Assembly (NCBI RefSeq): GCF_030272615.1
Contig: NC_081414.1
Location: 453,001-517,000 of the forward strand
DNA from: Cryptomeria japonica
Taxonomy: Eukaryota > Streptophyta > Pinopsida > Cupressales > Cupressaceae
Length of the DNA stretch: 64,000 nucleotides
Reading direction: 5' to 3'
Shown here one piece after another: positions 12,064 to 25,261 of this stretch (position 1 is its first letter; each line of letters begins with the position of its first letter). The notes beneath the pieces were generated by a model, which saw only the letters and a program-made list of their open reading frames with translations, was not told the origin of the DNA and did no database searches. The position numbers and the translations under genes are program-made.

Positions 12064-13743
12064 AACATAGTTTTTTGAAAGGTTACTTGTAGCCCGATAA
12101 AAGTGGTGAGTCCCCCATCATAGGGATCATCTATTTGTTATGCTCGCGCAAGACTTAGTATATCACATCCTTACCTACCACGACAGGATTCATAAGGTAT
12201 GTATTACCAAAGTCAAAGAAATATCAAGATGTGGGTTGAAATTATCGCAATTGGCCATTTGACCTTAGGGATAAAGAGTGTTTGAAGTGTTTTCATTTTT
12301 GAGTCAAGACCAGTGCAAATTGAGCTGACTTCAGGCTTTGAAAAAACACCTAAAATACATTTGAAGGAAAGGGTCATAAAAAGTTCAAAAGATTGGGTTG
12401 ATCTAGACCATACTTACTTGTGCCTTTTGAGGCAACATTCTTGTGTTTGTGTGCTTGCTTTGTTTTCTTGTCAAAGAAACATCATAAACCCAAATCAAAA
12501 CAAGTATTCATCCAACACAAACATTTTTCAAAAACACAAAAGATCGAAAAACCAAGAGCAACAACAAAAGTGTCGAATTATATGACCATTCTTCACATCT
12601 TGAGAAAGCAGAATCTTCATCAACACATCGACTTAAAAAAAAGACCATTGAGCTCAAAGGATTTTATCAAAAGGAGGAAATTCTTCTATCTTAATAGACA
12701 AATCTTTGTCTCTCATAGAACCCTTCTCCTCAAGCAAAGAAGGAAGCATTAGAGTATTGTTGTTATACTGGTATTAGCATAGAGTTTTTTCATAGCATCA
12801 CTATCTACACTTGCATAGCATTTGTTTATCACATCCAACCATCTTGAATCTTCATATGGCATCCATGGCTAGTGCTAAAAGCTGAGAGCTACACTCATTT
12901 GGGACTTGGAGAGGGGAGAAACAAGGGATGAGAATCAAAAGGCATCATGGAAGCATCTTATGGAGGCTCTTCCCCTTTCTTTTGTTTTGTTAAACTTCTT
13001 TCATGCTTTTTTTGAAATCTCTTTTGATATGTTTGGAATGGTTTTTAGTTCTTTGTTTTGGTTTTATGGTTGAGACTAACTTATTAACATAGTTTTTTGA
13101 AAGGTTACTTGTAGCCCGATAAAAGTGGTGATTCCCCCATCATAGGGATCATCTATTTGTTATGCTCGCGCAAGACTTAGTATATCACATCCTTACCTGC
13201 CACAACGAGATTCATAAGGTATGTAGTACCAAAGTCGAAGAAATATCAAGACGTGGGCTGAAATTATTGCAACTGGCCATTTGACCTTAGGGATAAAGAG
13301 TGTTTGAAGCGTTTTCATTTTTGAGTCAAGACCAGTGCAAATTGAGCCGCTTCAGGCTTTGGGAACACCTAAAAAAAACATTTGAAGGAAAGGGTCATAA
13401 AAAGTTCAAAAGATTGGGTTGATCTAGACCCATACTTACTTGTGCCTTTTGAGGCAACATTCTTGTGTTTGTGTGCTTGCTTTTTTTTCTTGTAAAAGAA
13501 ACATCATAAAACCAAAATCCAAAACAAGTATCCATCCAACACAAACATTTTCAAAAACAAAAGATCAAAATACCAAGAGCAACAACAATAGTGTCGAATT
13601 AAATGACCATTCTTCACATCTTGAGAAAGCAAAATCTTCACCAACACATCAACTTGAAAAAAAAGACCATTGAGCTCAAAGGCTCTTATCAAAAGGAGGA
13701 AATTCTTCTATCTTAATAGACAAATCTTTGTCTCTCATAGAAC
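12064..13743 (+). repeat. Leader segment duplicated around an LTR fragment
   Basis: The segment at 12064-12720 is repeated at 13086-13743 (offset 1022 bp). Between the copies, 12721-13090 is a copy of the LTR interior and 3' part (compare 9948-10317 and 25318-25687), stopping about 35 bp before the LTR end. The copies differ by small indels and substitutions, so the event predates much of the decay. Confidence 0.88.
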
Positions 13744-14423
13744 CTTCCTACATCACATGCGTCTATATCTTCAAGGGAAATCAAACAAATTTGATCAAGA
13801 GTCATTAAACCGCAGAGCTTTTATGCAATATCGAGCTTTGAGTTATCACAAGAACAAAGGAGGCAAAATCAATCCTAACTTCTTTCCTGACATTTGCATC
13901 ACATATAACGTAGCTCGGGAAGAACCACCAACTCCCAAAAGAGAAGAGGAAGAATTTGTCCCATATGTGACACAAAGATTTTATTGAAGTTCACATTTCA
14001 TCCATTATCATATTCATATCTCATCAAATCCACTTCCAACTCTCAAAACATCAAGAGGTTTTTGTCTTAAGTTATATTTTGATATTGCTTGAATCAAACA
14101 CAATACATCACTTTTTAGAGTGTCTCTACATCTAGGATAAACTCATCCTAAGAGACATTTCTACGCAGGTTAAAACTAGTCTATGAGTGCAATCCTCTCA
14201 TTACTAGGTAGTTGAGTCTGTAACACATCTCATAAATCTCTAAACCTTGTCACATCAAACTTTGTCAATCAAACACAATAAGCAATTCAAGAAAGAACTT
14301 TGGTACCATCTACCTTTAGTGCTAGAGATTCATATGCGAAACACTTCACCAAACATCAATCTTTCATTTCATCACTAACTCATCATCATTTTCATCAAAC
14401 TTCAACAAAAACTTATAAACAAA

Positions 14424-16293
14424 ATGGCTCATTCCAAATCAAGATCTAGACAACAAGAAATTGAAGAGGAAGAGGAAGAAAATATCAATGAGTTCCAAGA
14501 AGCCCTAGGAGGAAATATAAATGATGAAAAACCAGGCACTCCTACTCCGGTGGCAATAGAAAGGGCACAACACAACCCTCTTTAATAGACTTTTTGATGA
14601 AATACTCAGGAGCAACGCCGATGCTCACTTTTTAAGACTTGCTCAAGAGGGGGTTAAACTACCCTCTGACTTTGATGTTGCACAACTAAGACAAGCATCA
14701 AAATTCCAAAGTCGTAATGAGGATGAAAGAGGTCGAGAACATATCAGATACAAGCTTCATCAAGGTAATCCCCCACCTCCTCCTCCAAATGAAATAGAAA
14801 TGTTGCGGCAACAAGTTGAGAATCTCACCCAACAACTTCATAGTGGTGTAAAAACCAATCAATTTTCACTCAATGACATTTGTCCCTATCCCTTTGATAG
14901 GAATCTTCATATGCCACCTTTTCCACAAGGGTTTGAAACACCCAAGTTTGAAAAGTATAGAGAAAAAGGAGACCCTCGTGATCATGTTAGAGAATTCCAT
15001 TCAGCTTGCCTCAAAGTGGTATACGAGGATACATACCTAATGCGAATTTTTTCTCAAAGCTTGGGAGGAACAACCATATCATGGTTTTCCCGATTACCAG
15101 GTGGCATTAGGACATTTGAAGAACTCATCCAGAAATTCCTGGCACATTACTCACACAACATTGAACGTGATATCACAATGGCTGATCTATGTAACACTAA
15201 ACAAAAACCAGGTGAGCTATTTTCAGTCTTTCTGCAACGAAGGCGTCAAATGTCTAGCAGACGTTCTCTTCAGTTACCTGAACAAGAACTAGTGGAAATA
15301 TTTATTTCCAACTTAAATGACGAAATGGAATTTCACCTAGACATAAAAGACATAGACTCTTTCAATGACATGATCACCAAAGGCTTAAAATGTGAGCGGG
15401 CTCTCATCAAAAAAGGGCTTATCAAGATATATAATGAGCCAAAGGATGGCCCTCACCCGCGCTTCAATAGTGACAAGCCTAACTTCTGGAACAAAAACAA
15501 AAACGTCATCAATGACGAGGTTGTGGATGCAAGAACTATCAAAAGTGCACAACCTGTGGTTTGATTTGCAGGAAAGAACCCCCCACTCAAGAATAACACA
15601 GTTGCTCTTCCAAATCAAGGATGCAACGCATCTCAAAAGGAACCCAGACAACGTCAACAAAATTTTAAACCAAAACGAACATACACTCCCTTAGGGGAAC
15701 CCATCAAAATAGTGTTATGTCAATTGGTTTCTCAAAATCTAGCGACCTTGCCCAAAACATCAAATTATGAACCTCAAGTCAAACCTTCATGGTGGAGGGA
15801 TACTGAACATTGAGATTTCCATCAAGGGAAAGGGCATAAGACAAGCAATTGTCACAGATTGAAAGATCTTATTCAGGATCTTATTGACCAAGGTGAAATC
15901 AAAATCGAAGGACATGACCCCAAAACAACAAACAATGATCATCTTATGTTCAAAAATCCACTTCCATCCCAAGATCAAAGGGGTCCTTCCACTTCAGGGC
16001 GAAACACATATACCACTGATTATATGCAAGCCGCATATAATTACACTGTGAATCACCTATATGACGCCAGTGAACAAATTACAACTATTACCATAAAAAA
16101 TCTCAGCTCCACTTGCAATGTTGTTACACGTCACGACAAGATTACCATAAAAGCAACTCCACAAGGCACCCCATCTATCCCAAAGCACTATAACCTTGTG
16201 GAACAATTAGATAAAATGTCGGCACTGATATCTATCTTAGAGGTATTGCGCCTATCCCCATCTCATAAAACTATCTTGGATCAAGCTTTCTAA
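14424..16293 (+). pseudogene. gag: Tat gag, broken
   Basis: This was the capsid/nucleocapsid precursor that packages element RNA. The first ATG (14424) opens an acidic N-terminus (Glu-rich at about residues 12-19) that stops at about 14583; a frameshift near 14430-14580 passes to the frame that stays open to 15564. That frame holds the retrotransposon gag core: WFSRLPGGIRTFEEL, then a basic KCERALIKKGL segment. TGA at 15562, TGA near 15811 and TAA at 16291 interrupt the same frame. The zinc-knuckle-like segment around 15808-15860 (FHQGKGHKTSNC) has its first Cys position occupied by the TGA. It lies directly upstream of, and in frame with, the protease region, as expected for a gag-pol fusion. 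No intact Gag can be made. Confidence 0.9.
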
Positions 16294-16296
16294 GAG

Positions 16297-18141
16297 GTGT
16301 CAGTCCCTGCAAACCTAAATACAGATTCGTTCCAAGCCATGGTTGGAAATCTAAGGTCATCACCTTGTCTCACTTTCTCTGAAAGTGACAATACATCCCT
16401 CCAGCAACCTCATAATGCCTCACTCCATATTGAAGGATTTATCAACCAACATAGGATCAAGCAAGTCTTGATTTACAATGGAGCAGGCCTAAATATCTGT
16501 ACACTACAATTGGTCACAACATTGGGATATGCAATTGAATCAATGGATCCCCGTAAGAAGATAACAATCAAAGCCTATGATGATGCAAAGCGTTCATCCA
16601 AAGGAGCAGTTGTGCTACCAATCCGAGTAGGCCCAGTGGTGAAGCACATCATATGTCAAGTTCTGGACCTTCCTCTTTCATATAATTTGTTGTTAGGAAG
16701 ATCTTGGATACACACCATGCAAGTCGTTCCATCCACCTACCATCGGTGTATCAAGTTCCCTCATAATGGTGTAGAAATTACAATCTTGGGCGATGCAAAC
16801 CCCTTTGCATATTGTCATAATATAAGTCATCAACCAGAGATTACCATTCCCAACAATAGAGAAGCCATCTCATCCACATCATACATAAGTCCAGCCTCTC
16901 TTTCCAGTTCAAACACCACTATACCCAAGCAAGAGAAGCTCAAAATGAAAATAGCAGAGGAAGGTCACGGGGAGTACAATTTGAGCCAACTCTTTTGTGT
17001 TGGACAAATGCCTACTTCACCTAGAACTCATGGTAAACCTCAACGGTTACTTCAAACACCACTAGTCAAGCCAACATGCACTTTGACGCCTTTCATCCTT
17101 GGAAAGAGTCAAGAAGAAGAAACCAGAGATGAAGACTTAGCAGAATGGATCTATAAAGACCCAATCACTGTGGACATCCCACAAGCTAAGCTTCCCACAG
17201 ATCAATATGGCAAAGGCCTTCTAATTATGCAAATAATGGGTTATGATGGTCAGAGTGCTTTGGGACCTTGCAAGCAAGGAAGACATGAACCGCTGCAGCC
17301 GAAATTAAAGCCCAAAGATAACACAGGCTTAGGCTTTCAAAAGGATATTCTTCCTAAACTCGTTTTCAAAGGAAAACCCAACAAACCTATATATCAACCT
17401 AAAACTCTAAAGAGGTCACCTTTGATTATATCAGCAACACCGCACACCATAGCAACTACCCCATTGAGGTTAAAATTCCCAGCAAAACCATCCACAACAC
17501 CAGTCATCCCACCAATCAAACCAACAACCCCATCAACAACAACAATAACATCAATAGCACCATTAGCAGCAACAACTGAATCAAAATACCCAGCAGTATC
17601 AACAACACTAGCAATTTTAGCAAAAGCAACAAAATCAACACTACCAATACTCCCTGTATCGGATTCATTGATCCCCATAATCCTTCCTACAACACCAATC
17701 ATTTCATCTACAAAGGTACATCAATCGATCATACCTGCAGTGTTTAACTCAAAGGATATCCCAGTATGGTATAGTAATTGGATACTGGAAAGTGACTCAG
17801 AGACTGACTCACATGAGTGGGAATTTGATTTCGTCCAGCTTAATACTTCAGATGAGGAAGACACATCACTACCTCCACCCCGCAAAGACATCCAAGTTTA
17901 CGGAGAAGCACAAATAAAGACCTCTTGGGTTCTTGAGCTGGAAACTTCTTCCACAGACCCTGCGTCACATCCTACGCTTGATTCTGACGGGGAGAGTACA
18001 ATCAACGACCTTCACCACAACGTCTTAACCCTCACTAACACATCTAACAAACTTAACCTAATCAATGAGGTAATGCCCATTATCCATCCTGAACTCATCG
18101 AATGGAACCAACCTAATCCCCCATGTCTTGACCATTTCTAA
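16297..18141 (+). pseudogene. Tat pol N-terminal part: protease and G-patch
   Basis: An open stretch of 615 codons without an ATG at its head; it continues the gag frame after a stop at 16291. The aspartic protease core lies at about residues 55-145, with the Leu-Leu-Gly-Arg-Ser-Trp end typical of the family. The catalytic Asp position is Tyr (TAC, 16474-16476), so the protease should be dead. A G-patch lies at about residues 302-348 (KGLLIMQIMGYDGQSALG and TGLGF). A Pro/Thr/Ser/Ile-rich linker follows (about 370-480), then an acidic segment with DSESDS-like runs. G-patches next to proteases are known in some Tat elements and betaretroviruses, where they may bind RNA. The length of the open frame is striking given the decay around it, but codons are missing key function. 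Confidence 0.85.
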
Positions 18142-19960
18142 AATGATGAGGCGATCATTGACTTTTTGGAACTATGAGATAACATACCAAGCGGGGATCA
18201 CAAAGATGGATTCGCTATTGAACTTAATAGCACAACATACTTTGGGGCGGATGCCAAACCTTTCAGCTGCAAAAATATAACAATAAAACATGGATCTTCC
18301 AATGAAAACCACACTGTTGCACTGTTTGATCCCACAAAAGTAAAAAGAAAGAGCATATCCAATGGTGAAAACCTCTTTGAGGCGTCGGAGGATGAAAGGT
18401 TTGACATTCTCCCTTCTAGTACACAACAGGAATGATCAACAATTCTCATCGAGGAAACCAAAGACTACAACGTGGGGACTCCTGAAACCCCTCACCACAT
18501 ACATCTAGCATCTCTTTTCACTCCAGAGGAACAACCTAAGTTTGTAGAATCCTTCCAGAAGCACTAGATTAACTTTGCATGGTCATATGCAGACATGCCT
18601 GGGCTTGATCTTGATTTAGTCATGCATCACCTCACCGTTGCAGAAGGAGCCAAACCTGTCAAGCAGAAACTTCGCGAGATGCATCCCCAGATTGCAGTGC
18701 TAGTCAAAATCGAACTTAAGAAACTCCTAGATGTTGGTTTTATTAGACCAATTGATTATGCGAATTGGATATCCAATATTGTGCCTGTTGGCAAACCAAA
18801 TGGGGGCATCCATATCTGTACTGACTTCAGACATCTGAACAAAGCATGTCCTAAAGATGACTTCCCCCTACCAAACATCGACATAACAGTGGACCTAGCA
18901 GCAGGACATGCCATGCTTTCTCTCATGGATGGCTTTTAAGGATACAATCAGATAAAGATCGCACCATAGGATCAACATAAGACGACCTCACATGTCCATG
19001 GGGAACATATTGCTAGAATGTAATGCCTTTTGGTCTAAATAATGCATGAGCAACCTATCAAAGAGAAATGACCACCATCTTTCATGACATGATGCATACT
19101 ATAATGGAAGATTATGTTGATGACTTACTGGCAAAATCACTAACAAGAGAAGGTCATTTGGAAATATTAGAGAAAATCTTTAACAGACTGGAACAATGTC
19201 ATGTTTGAATCAACCCAAAGAAATGTGTCTTTGGAGTAACCTCAGGGAAGCTTCTAGGATACATTATCTCAAGCAAAGGCATTGAGGTCGATCCTGCCAA
19301 AGTCAAAGCAATCATGGATATGCCACCTCTGAAGAACATCAGTCAGCTAAGGACATTACAAGGGCAACTACAATCCATCTAAAGATTCATTGCACAACTG
19401 GCAGATAAGTGTCACCCATTTACACACCTGTTACACAAGAACATCCGCTTTCAATGGGATACCAGATGCCAGCAAGCATTCCAGATGCTTAAAGACTACC
19501 TCATGAATACACCATTGCTGATCCCACCAAATCCAAGTAGGCCTTTATTACTATATATCTCAGCAACAAATACAACATTAGGAGTGCTACTGGCACAACA
19601 CAATGCAGAAGGGAAAGAGTGTGTTGTTTACTACATCTCTCGCACACTGGTTGGCTATGAACTCAATTAAACACCTATTGAGCGAGCTTGCCTAGCAGTA
19701 ATCTTGGCAGCCACTAAACTGAGGCACTATCTGTTGACACATAAAGTACAACTCATTGCAAAGATTGATCCACTAAAGTGCTTACTCAACAAAGCAGCGT
19801 TAATAGGTCGCTTGGCCAAATGGGTGATGATTCTAAGTGAATTTGACATCGAGTATGTGGACCGTAAGGCTATTAAGGGTCAAGTTATTGCAGATCAATT
19901 GGCCGATGCTCCCCTCATAAGCGATCATCCTCTCATTTCCAATTTTCCAGATGAAGAGAT
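18142..19960 (+). pseudogene. Tat pol: reverse transcriptase and RNase H, broken
   Basis: Reverse transcriptase copied element RNA to DNA. The pre-RT segment 'FAWSYADMPGLD' lies near 18573 and is followed by the RT fingers (LLDVGFIRPIDYANWISNIVPV, near 18730) and the TDFRHLNKACPKDDFPLPN block (18820). TAA at about 18937 and a frameshift between 18970 and 19010 break the palm. The YVDD active-site motif survives at 19113-19124. The RNase H region (19540-19900) has Asn (AAT, 19569-19571) where the first catalytic Asp is expected. Stops at 19206, 19380 and about 19668 add to the damage. Function is certain from the motifs; activity is excluded. Confidence 0.92.
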
Positions 19961-19969
19961 ATTGATGAT

Positions 19970-20340
19970 CACAACAACACAACCATGGAAACTATACTTT
20001 GATGGTTCATACACAAGGCATGGCTTAGGGACGGGCATTCTGTTTATCACACCTCAAGGTGACAGCATCCCGAAGTCTTACAGGCTCACATTTCCATGCA
20101 CAAACAACATAGTTGAATATGAAGCCTTGATCACAGGACTCAAGCTAGCCATACAATAGAAGTTACAAGAAATACAAGTATATGGCAACTCCCAATTGGT
20201 CATTTGACAAGCAATAGATGAATATCAGACCAAGGATGACAAACTCATGCCGTACAAGCAAATGGTGGACAGTTTAAAAGCATTATTTACTACTATAACC
20301 TTTGAGTAGATACCCAAAGATCATAATCGAGTTGCTGACG
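19970..20340 (+). pseudogene. Tat second RNase H (archaeal-type), broken
   Basis: The motif LYFDGSYTRHG begins near 19992 and NNIVEYEALITGLKLAI near 20105; these are the first Asp and the Glu of a second, archaeal-type RNase H, the diagnostic domain of plant Tat elements. The third acidic position is Asn (AAC, 20187-20189, in VYGNSQ). Stops lie at 20157, 20205 (TGA) and about 20310. The C-terminal HNRVADAMATIAS segment, with the last Asp, is present at about 20328. It sits between the RT-linked RNase H and the integrase as in other Tat elements. Confidence 0.88.
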
Positions 20341-21735
20341 CTATGGCTACCATTGCATCTCAACTAGATCTTCCTCATAATTCAACACGCTATGAGTTCT
20401 TGGTAGAACAACTTTGGATTCCCGCTTATGATATCCCTGAATTCGAGATGATATGTCGCCTTATCGATTCTGAATCCCCATGGTACGATGAGTACTACAC
20501 CTATCTACATGATCACATACTTCCTCTTAACCAATCGAATAACCAATGTAAAACCTTCATTCGCCAAACTGCTTGATATACCATCATTACTGAAACCCTA
20601 TACCGAGGCAGTCTTGATGGTACTCTCCTTTGATGTCTGGAACAAGATGAGATAACAAAGGCCTTGGAAGAGGTACATGAAGGAATTTGTGGAACTCATG
20701 CAAGCGGTCCTTCCCTAGCAAAGAAGATCATATGCATTGGATACTATTGGCCGTCTATGGAAAAAGACTCCTATTACTTTGTCAGAAAATGCAAAAAATG
20801 CCAAGTTCATGGAGACCTGATACATGCACCGGCACAGGAATTGCAACCAATCACAACACCATGGCCTTTTTGTCAATGGGGACTTGACCTTGTGGGTAAA
20901 ATCCATCCATCTTCATCCAATGGCCACAAGTTCATCACTACCGCCATCGAATACTTCACAAAGTGGATTGAAGTTGTTCCACTTACTCGAGTTACCAGCA
21001 AGTAGATCACCTCATTCATCCTTAATTATATCATCTGTCGGTATGGTGTACCCATGTCTATCATCACAGATAACGGGCTTCCTTTCAAAAATCAAGATGT
21101 CTGTGAGCTCTGTGAGAAGTTTCACATCCAACACCGCTTTTCCACACCCTATTACCCACAAGGCATTGGTCAAGCCAAAGCATCAAACAAGAACATATTA
21201 AGAATCCTCGAGAAGACAGTCAATGATGTCGGTCGTGATTGACACGTTCAATTGAATCCAACACTATGGGTGTATCGAACTAGCATTCGAACCCCTACAG
21301 GCGCAACTCCCTACTCACTAGTTTATGGCTTAGAAGCTATCTTACCTATTGAGGTCGAGATACCATCTCTACGGGCTTCCTTGCATAATATAATCGATGA
21401 TGAAGCATGCAGAGTATCCCATCTCCAAGACTTAGAGCTACTTGATGAGAAATGACAAGCTGCATACAATCACCTCAAGGCCTATTAGCAGCGCATGAGC
21501 AGAAGCTATAATCATCGAGTTAGATCTTGCACATTCGAGGTAGGTGATCTTGTTCTTCGAGAGAATCCTTGTAACCAACCAAACCGAGAACATTAGGGGA
21601 AGTTTGAATCAAACTGGATGGGTCCATATGTTATCACTATTGTATTTGGGTCTAGGGCATATCAGTTGGCTACTTTAGAAGGAGAACCACTAGTAGATCC
21701 GATCAACAACATGCACCTTAAAAAGTTTTATACAT
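20341..21735 (+). pseudogene. Tat integrase, broken
   Basis: Integrase inserted the DNA copy into the genome. The HHCC zinc domain is visible (EVHEGICGTHAS near 20670; CKKCQVH near 20790). Of the DDE triad the first Asp (WGLDLVGK, about 20876) and second Asp (IITDNG, about 21060) remain; the Glu is Lys (AAA, 21177-21179). The GPYVITIV...YQLATLEG tail near 21620 is the C-terminal DNA-binding part, and the frame ends at 21735. Stops: 20574, 20631, 21003, 21240, 21453, 21486 and about 21594. Most are TGA or TAG at places where relatives usually have Arg, Trp or Gln (inference from family knowledge). Confidence 0.9.
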
Positions 21736-23848
21736 GAGTTGCACAGAGCATCAGGCTCCCATACATACTAGAAAACACCAAAAAACATTCAGACAAATGT
21801 CCTGAAGAAAATACAAAAACATCAAAATAGTAAATAAAAATCATGCATCCAAACAGTGAACAACCACTCCGATGGCACCTTGGGTAAGTGCGATGGTGAA
21901 AACCTGGAAAACAGGCGCCACTCGTAAAGGCTATGGCTCCATTGTCTTTCAAAATTGTTGCGATCACATTCATTTCATCCATTCATCCATCTGTCCAAAC
22001 CATGGCTTGTTATTGATCTGCAATCCAGGATAGTATTTCATGCGTTTCGCATCCCGCTTTTTCATAGTCATATCTAAATTGGGGGCAATGCCCTTAATCT
22101 AGTTGATGGAAGTGGATTCTACATTATTTTGTGATTCATTGAGTTCTTCATTTAAAACTATCTCACAAAATCCAAAAACATTGAAAAACTATCTCACAAA
22201 ATCCGAAAACATCAGAAAACATCAAACAAACAAAAACATGGCAACACCTTGTACATACATTTTTCAAAGAAGATACTAAACAAACATTGTGAAATAATCA
22301 AATGATGACCACTTATCACATCGAACAAACAATCAACATTGACACGCAAACTATCTTAACAAGGATAAATCTTTCCTCACCAAAACAAAGACAAGATAAC
22401 ATTTTCTTTGACAAGAAATTTTTGTTTAAGCTATCAAGTACTTGGTCAGTTTGATAAGTTATTTATTCATTTATATCAGGTTCCTAAGCTACTCCGGGAT
22501 ATCCACAAGTGATTAGAGTAGCTGGGATGGTTCCTAAGCAGTGTTTCTGTATCTTCTGCGAATTATTCTAATGAAGTTCTGGGGCATGTACTAATTGTGT
22601 CTACGTGGAAAGTTCACTAAGCTACGTGATCTTATGCGAAATACAGTCATGGATCACTATGGCTTGTTGACTACAGTGTATACCTTGACCATATGAGCAT
22701 GAACCATTATGGAGGGTCCATATTCTTTATTCTTTATTTAAGCTGCTTGCTTGCAGGTACAATGCTCCATCCTTGGTTCCTACTGCCTCATCCAAGATTG
22801 ATACTACCATGCTCAATGATGAAAAATAAAGCACTATGGATCGTCATTCCATCTCATCTGTATATATTGCATTCTGTTGCATTCCATCCATTCATACATT
22901 CATAATAGATGTACATCATGCATACATAGTAATGACAATGGATAATCTATTTTCCTCTTCTTCCATAGGAATGCGTTATAGGTCCTCCATTTCTTCTATC
23001 TAACATTGAACCCCACCTTCACCCTCCCCATCTTGGTAATCAACATCACATACCCTACATCATCTCCCATCAACCCAATCAAGCCAATTACTCTGTCTAC
23101 ACAGGCACATCGAATCACACACACCTAGACTATCAACAGATACTCTGATCAAGTATCTTCGGGTCTCAACAGGTAATCGATTATGGCAAACCTAGACTAC
23201 AACAAACATTTATCATAATGACCTAGTCTCAACGGGGCTGCTATGATTCACCACAACCCTCCATCACACGCACACACTATCAATTGATCAACCAATCAAA
23301 CACAATCCTAACGGACAATTACATCAATTGTCTAAGTCTCAACGAGTATTTTGCTTCAAATACCTTGACTTCATCGGGCAATTAAGTCACCATCAGGTCA
23401 CTTTGATTCACTTACTCAGACTTTATCTTGTCCAAGCGAACAACTGACATCAACTGTCATACTTTGACTCGACTGGGGCAATTAAACTGATTGCACTGGA
23501 TTGTCCAACCAATTTTGATCAATTGTACAGTATCAATCAAAAGCACAACACCACATTTGCACTGTATCTCCTGCATAACCTATGGGTACTCACTGGCTTG
23601 CCATTTCTCCGTATTCACTTTGTTTTCTTCCATTCTATCACTGTTATTGCTAATTTCTTTTATTCTACCTCCCCTCCACTTCTCGTTTTTTTTCAAGAGA
23701 TCGCCCGATTCTTCAAAACAAATTTGGCCCATCTCTTGAGGGGGCATACCACCCCCTAAATTAACATTTATGGGGCATATTTCTTCACACCTATTTTTCT
23801 TTCTTTGAAACGACGCGATAAAATCACACCGTCTTAAAGAGGGGCAAA
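21736..23848 (+). other. 3' untranslated region of the Tat element, ending in the polypurine tract
   Basis: Two kilobases between the end of integrase and the 3' LTR. No domain is recognisable in any frame. The segment has degenerate repeats with GTCTCAAC and TCAATTG motifs at about 23150-23500, a GAGGGGGCATACC block near 23738, and ends with AAAGAGGGGCAAA (23836-23848), the primer for plus-strand DNA synthesis. A long 3' region is usual in Tat elements. Confidence 0.75.
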
Positions 23849-24254
23849 TGTAGTCACATAAATCTGTCCACTTAATTAAATGAATATTTAGTATTTATTT
23901 GATTATTTAACCATTAATCAATAATTAATTAAATTAATATTTAATTAATTCATCTTAACCCTCTTCTCCTATTAATTAAATAAATTATTTGATTTATTTG
24001 ATTTAATTCACTTAACCAAATTCAGACCATTAATTAAATAAATAAATCATATTTGTTTAATTAAATCTTCTTTCACATTTAAATAAATTAATATTTATTT
24101 AAATCCCCCAAAATCCCATATTTCACATTTAAATAAATTAACATTTATTTAAATCACATTTATCCTCCACCCACTTGCATTTTCCTACAAATGCAAGTTG
24201 CACAACTATTTTAAATAAATAAATTATCTATTTAAAATCCTATTTATCCTCACC

Positions 24255-24530
24255 TACTTGAAACCTTTAATGGTTTCCCTTAAAGTCTTCAAACTTAATA
24301 GCTTCCTTCTAAAGTCTTCTCAAGCCTTTAATGGTTTCCCTTAAAGTCTTCAAACTTAATGGCTTCCTTCAAGAGTCTTCTCAAGCCTTTAATGGTTTCT
24401 CTTAAAGTCTTCAAACTTAATGGCTTCCTTCTAGAGTCTTCTTAAGTCTTTAATGGTTTCCCTTAAAGTCTTCAAACTTAATGGCTTCCTTATAGAGTCT
24501 TCTCAAGCCTTTAATGGTTTCCCTCAAAGT
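24255..24530 (+). repeat. 61-bp minisatellite in the 3' LTR, 5 copies
   Basis: The anchor ATGG in TTTAATGGTTTC recurs at 24270, 24331, 24392, 24453 and 24514, always 61 bp apart. The same array in the 5' LTR has three copies. Confidence 0.9.
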
Positions 24531-25261
24531 CTTCAAGCATTTAATGCTTTATCTTCCTTTTTCTCATGTAAATAAATTAAGATTTATTTAAATAAAATCC
24601 AAAATTCACATTCACATTTAAATAAATTAATATTTATTTAAATATCTATCCAAATGCAAATTACACCATTTAATTGAAATAAATGATTTTATTTCAATTG
24701 AAAATCCCAAAATTCCTCCCACTTGCATTCTCCTACAAAATTCACTTGCATGCCTAAACCCTTCTAGACTCTTCTAACTCCTTCTAATTAGCCTAATCCT
24801 ATCTTAATCATTGTCACATTCCTAAATAAAAAAAAGTCACTTCTCAAAAACCTCCAAAGTCTTCAATAACCATTAAAGGCTTTATGTCTTCAAATGGTTA
24901 ACCTCTAAAGTCTTCCAAGCCATTAAAGGCTCTTATATAACCATTTATGGTTAACTCACCTTTTACTTTTGGTTAGAGACTTTCCTCTAACTTAACCATC
25001 CTTTTGACTCATGGGTCTCTTCAAATCATTTATTTATTTGACTAAGGTAACCATTTAACCCTTGCACATTCATTTATCCCTTGGATAAAAGGAATATCCA
25101 TTAACCTAACCATAACCCAACCCCCTAGGGTAACCATCATGTCCCTTCAAGCATTTAATGCTCCTTATCTCTCCTTTCAAGCCTCCTCATGGTGACACTT
25201 GTCAACATGGCATTGGGTTGAAAGTTTCACATGGATTGAATATCTTTCAATCCTAACCCTT

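Larger units (their letters stand above)
10355..14423 (+). other. Long untranslated leader of the Tat element
   Basis: Four kilobases between the 5' LTR and the first gag ATG with no credible coding frame. From 10380 to 10760 it is T-rich, with many TTTTTT runs. From 10941 to about 11480 it holds a tandem array of roughly 128-bp units. From 12064 to 13743 it holds a duplication with an LTR fragment inside. Long leaders are known in Tat elements. Frames here are short and lack domains. Confidence 0.75.

Noticed and set aside
17394..17702. A 102-codon minus-strand frame rich in Gly, Val and Asp
   Set aside because: It is the antisense of the repetitive Pro/Thr/Ile linker of the Tat polyprotein.
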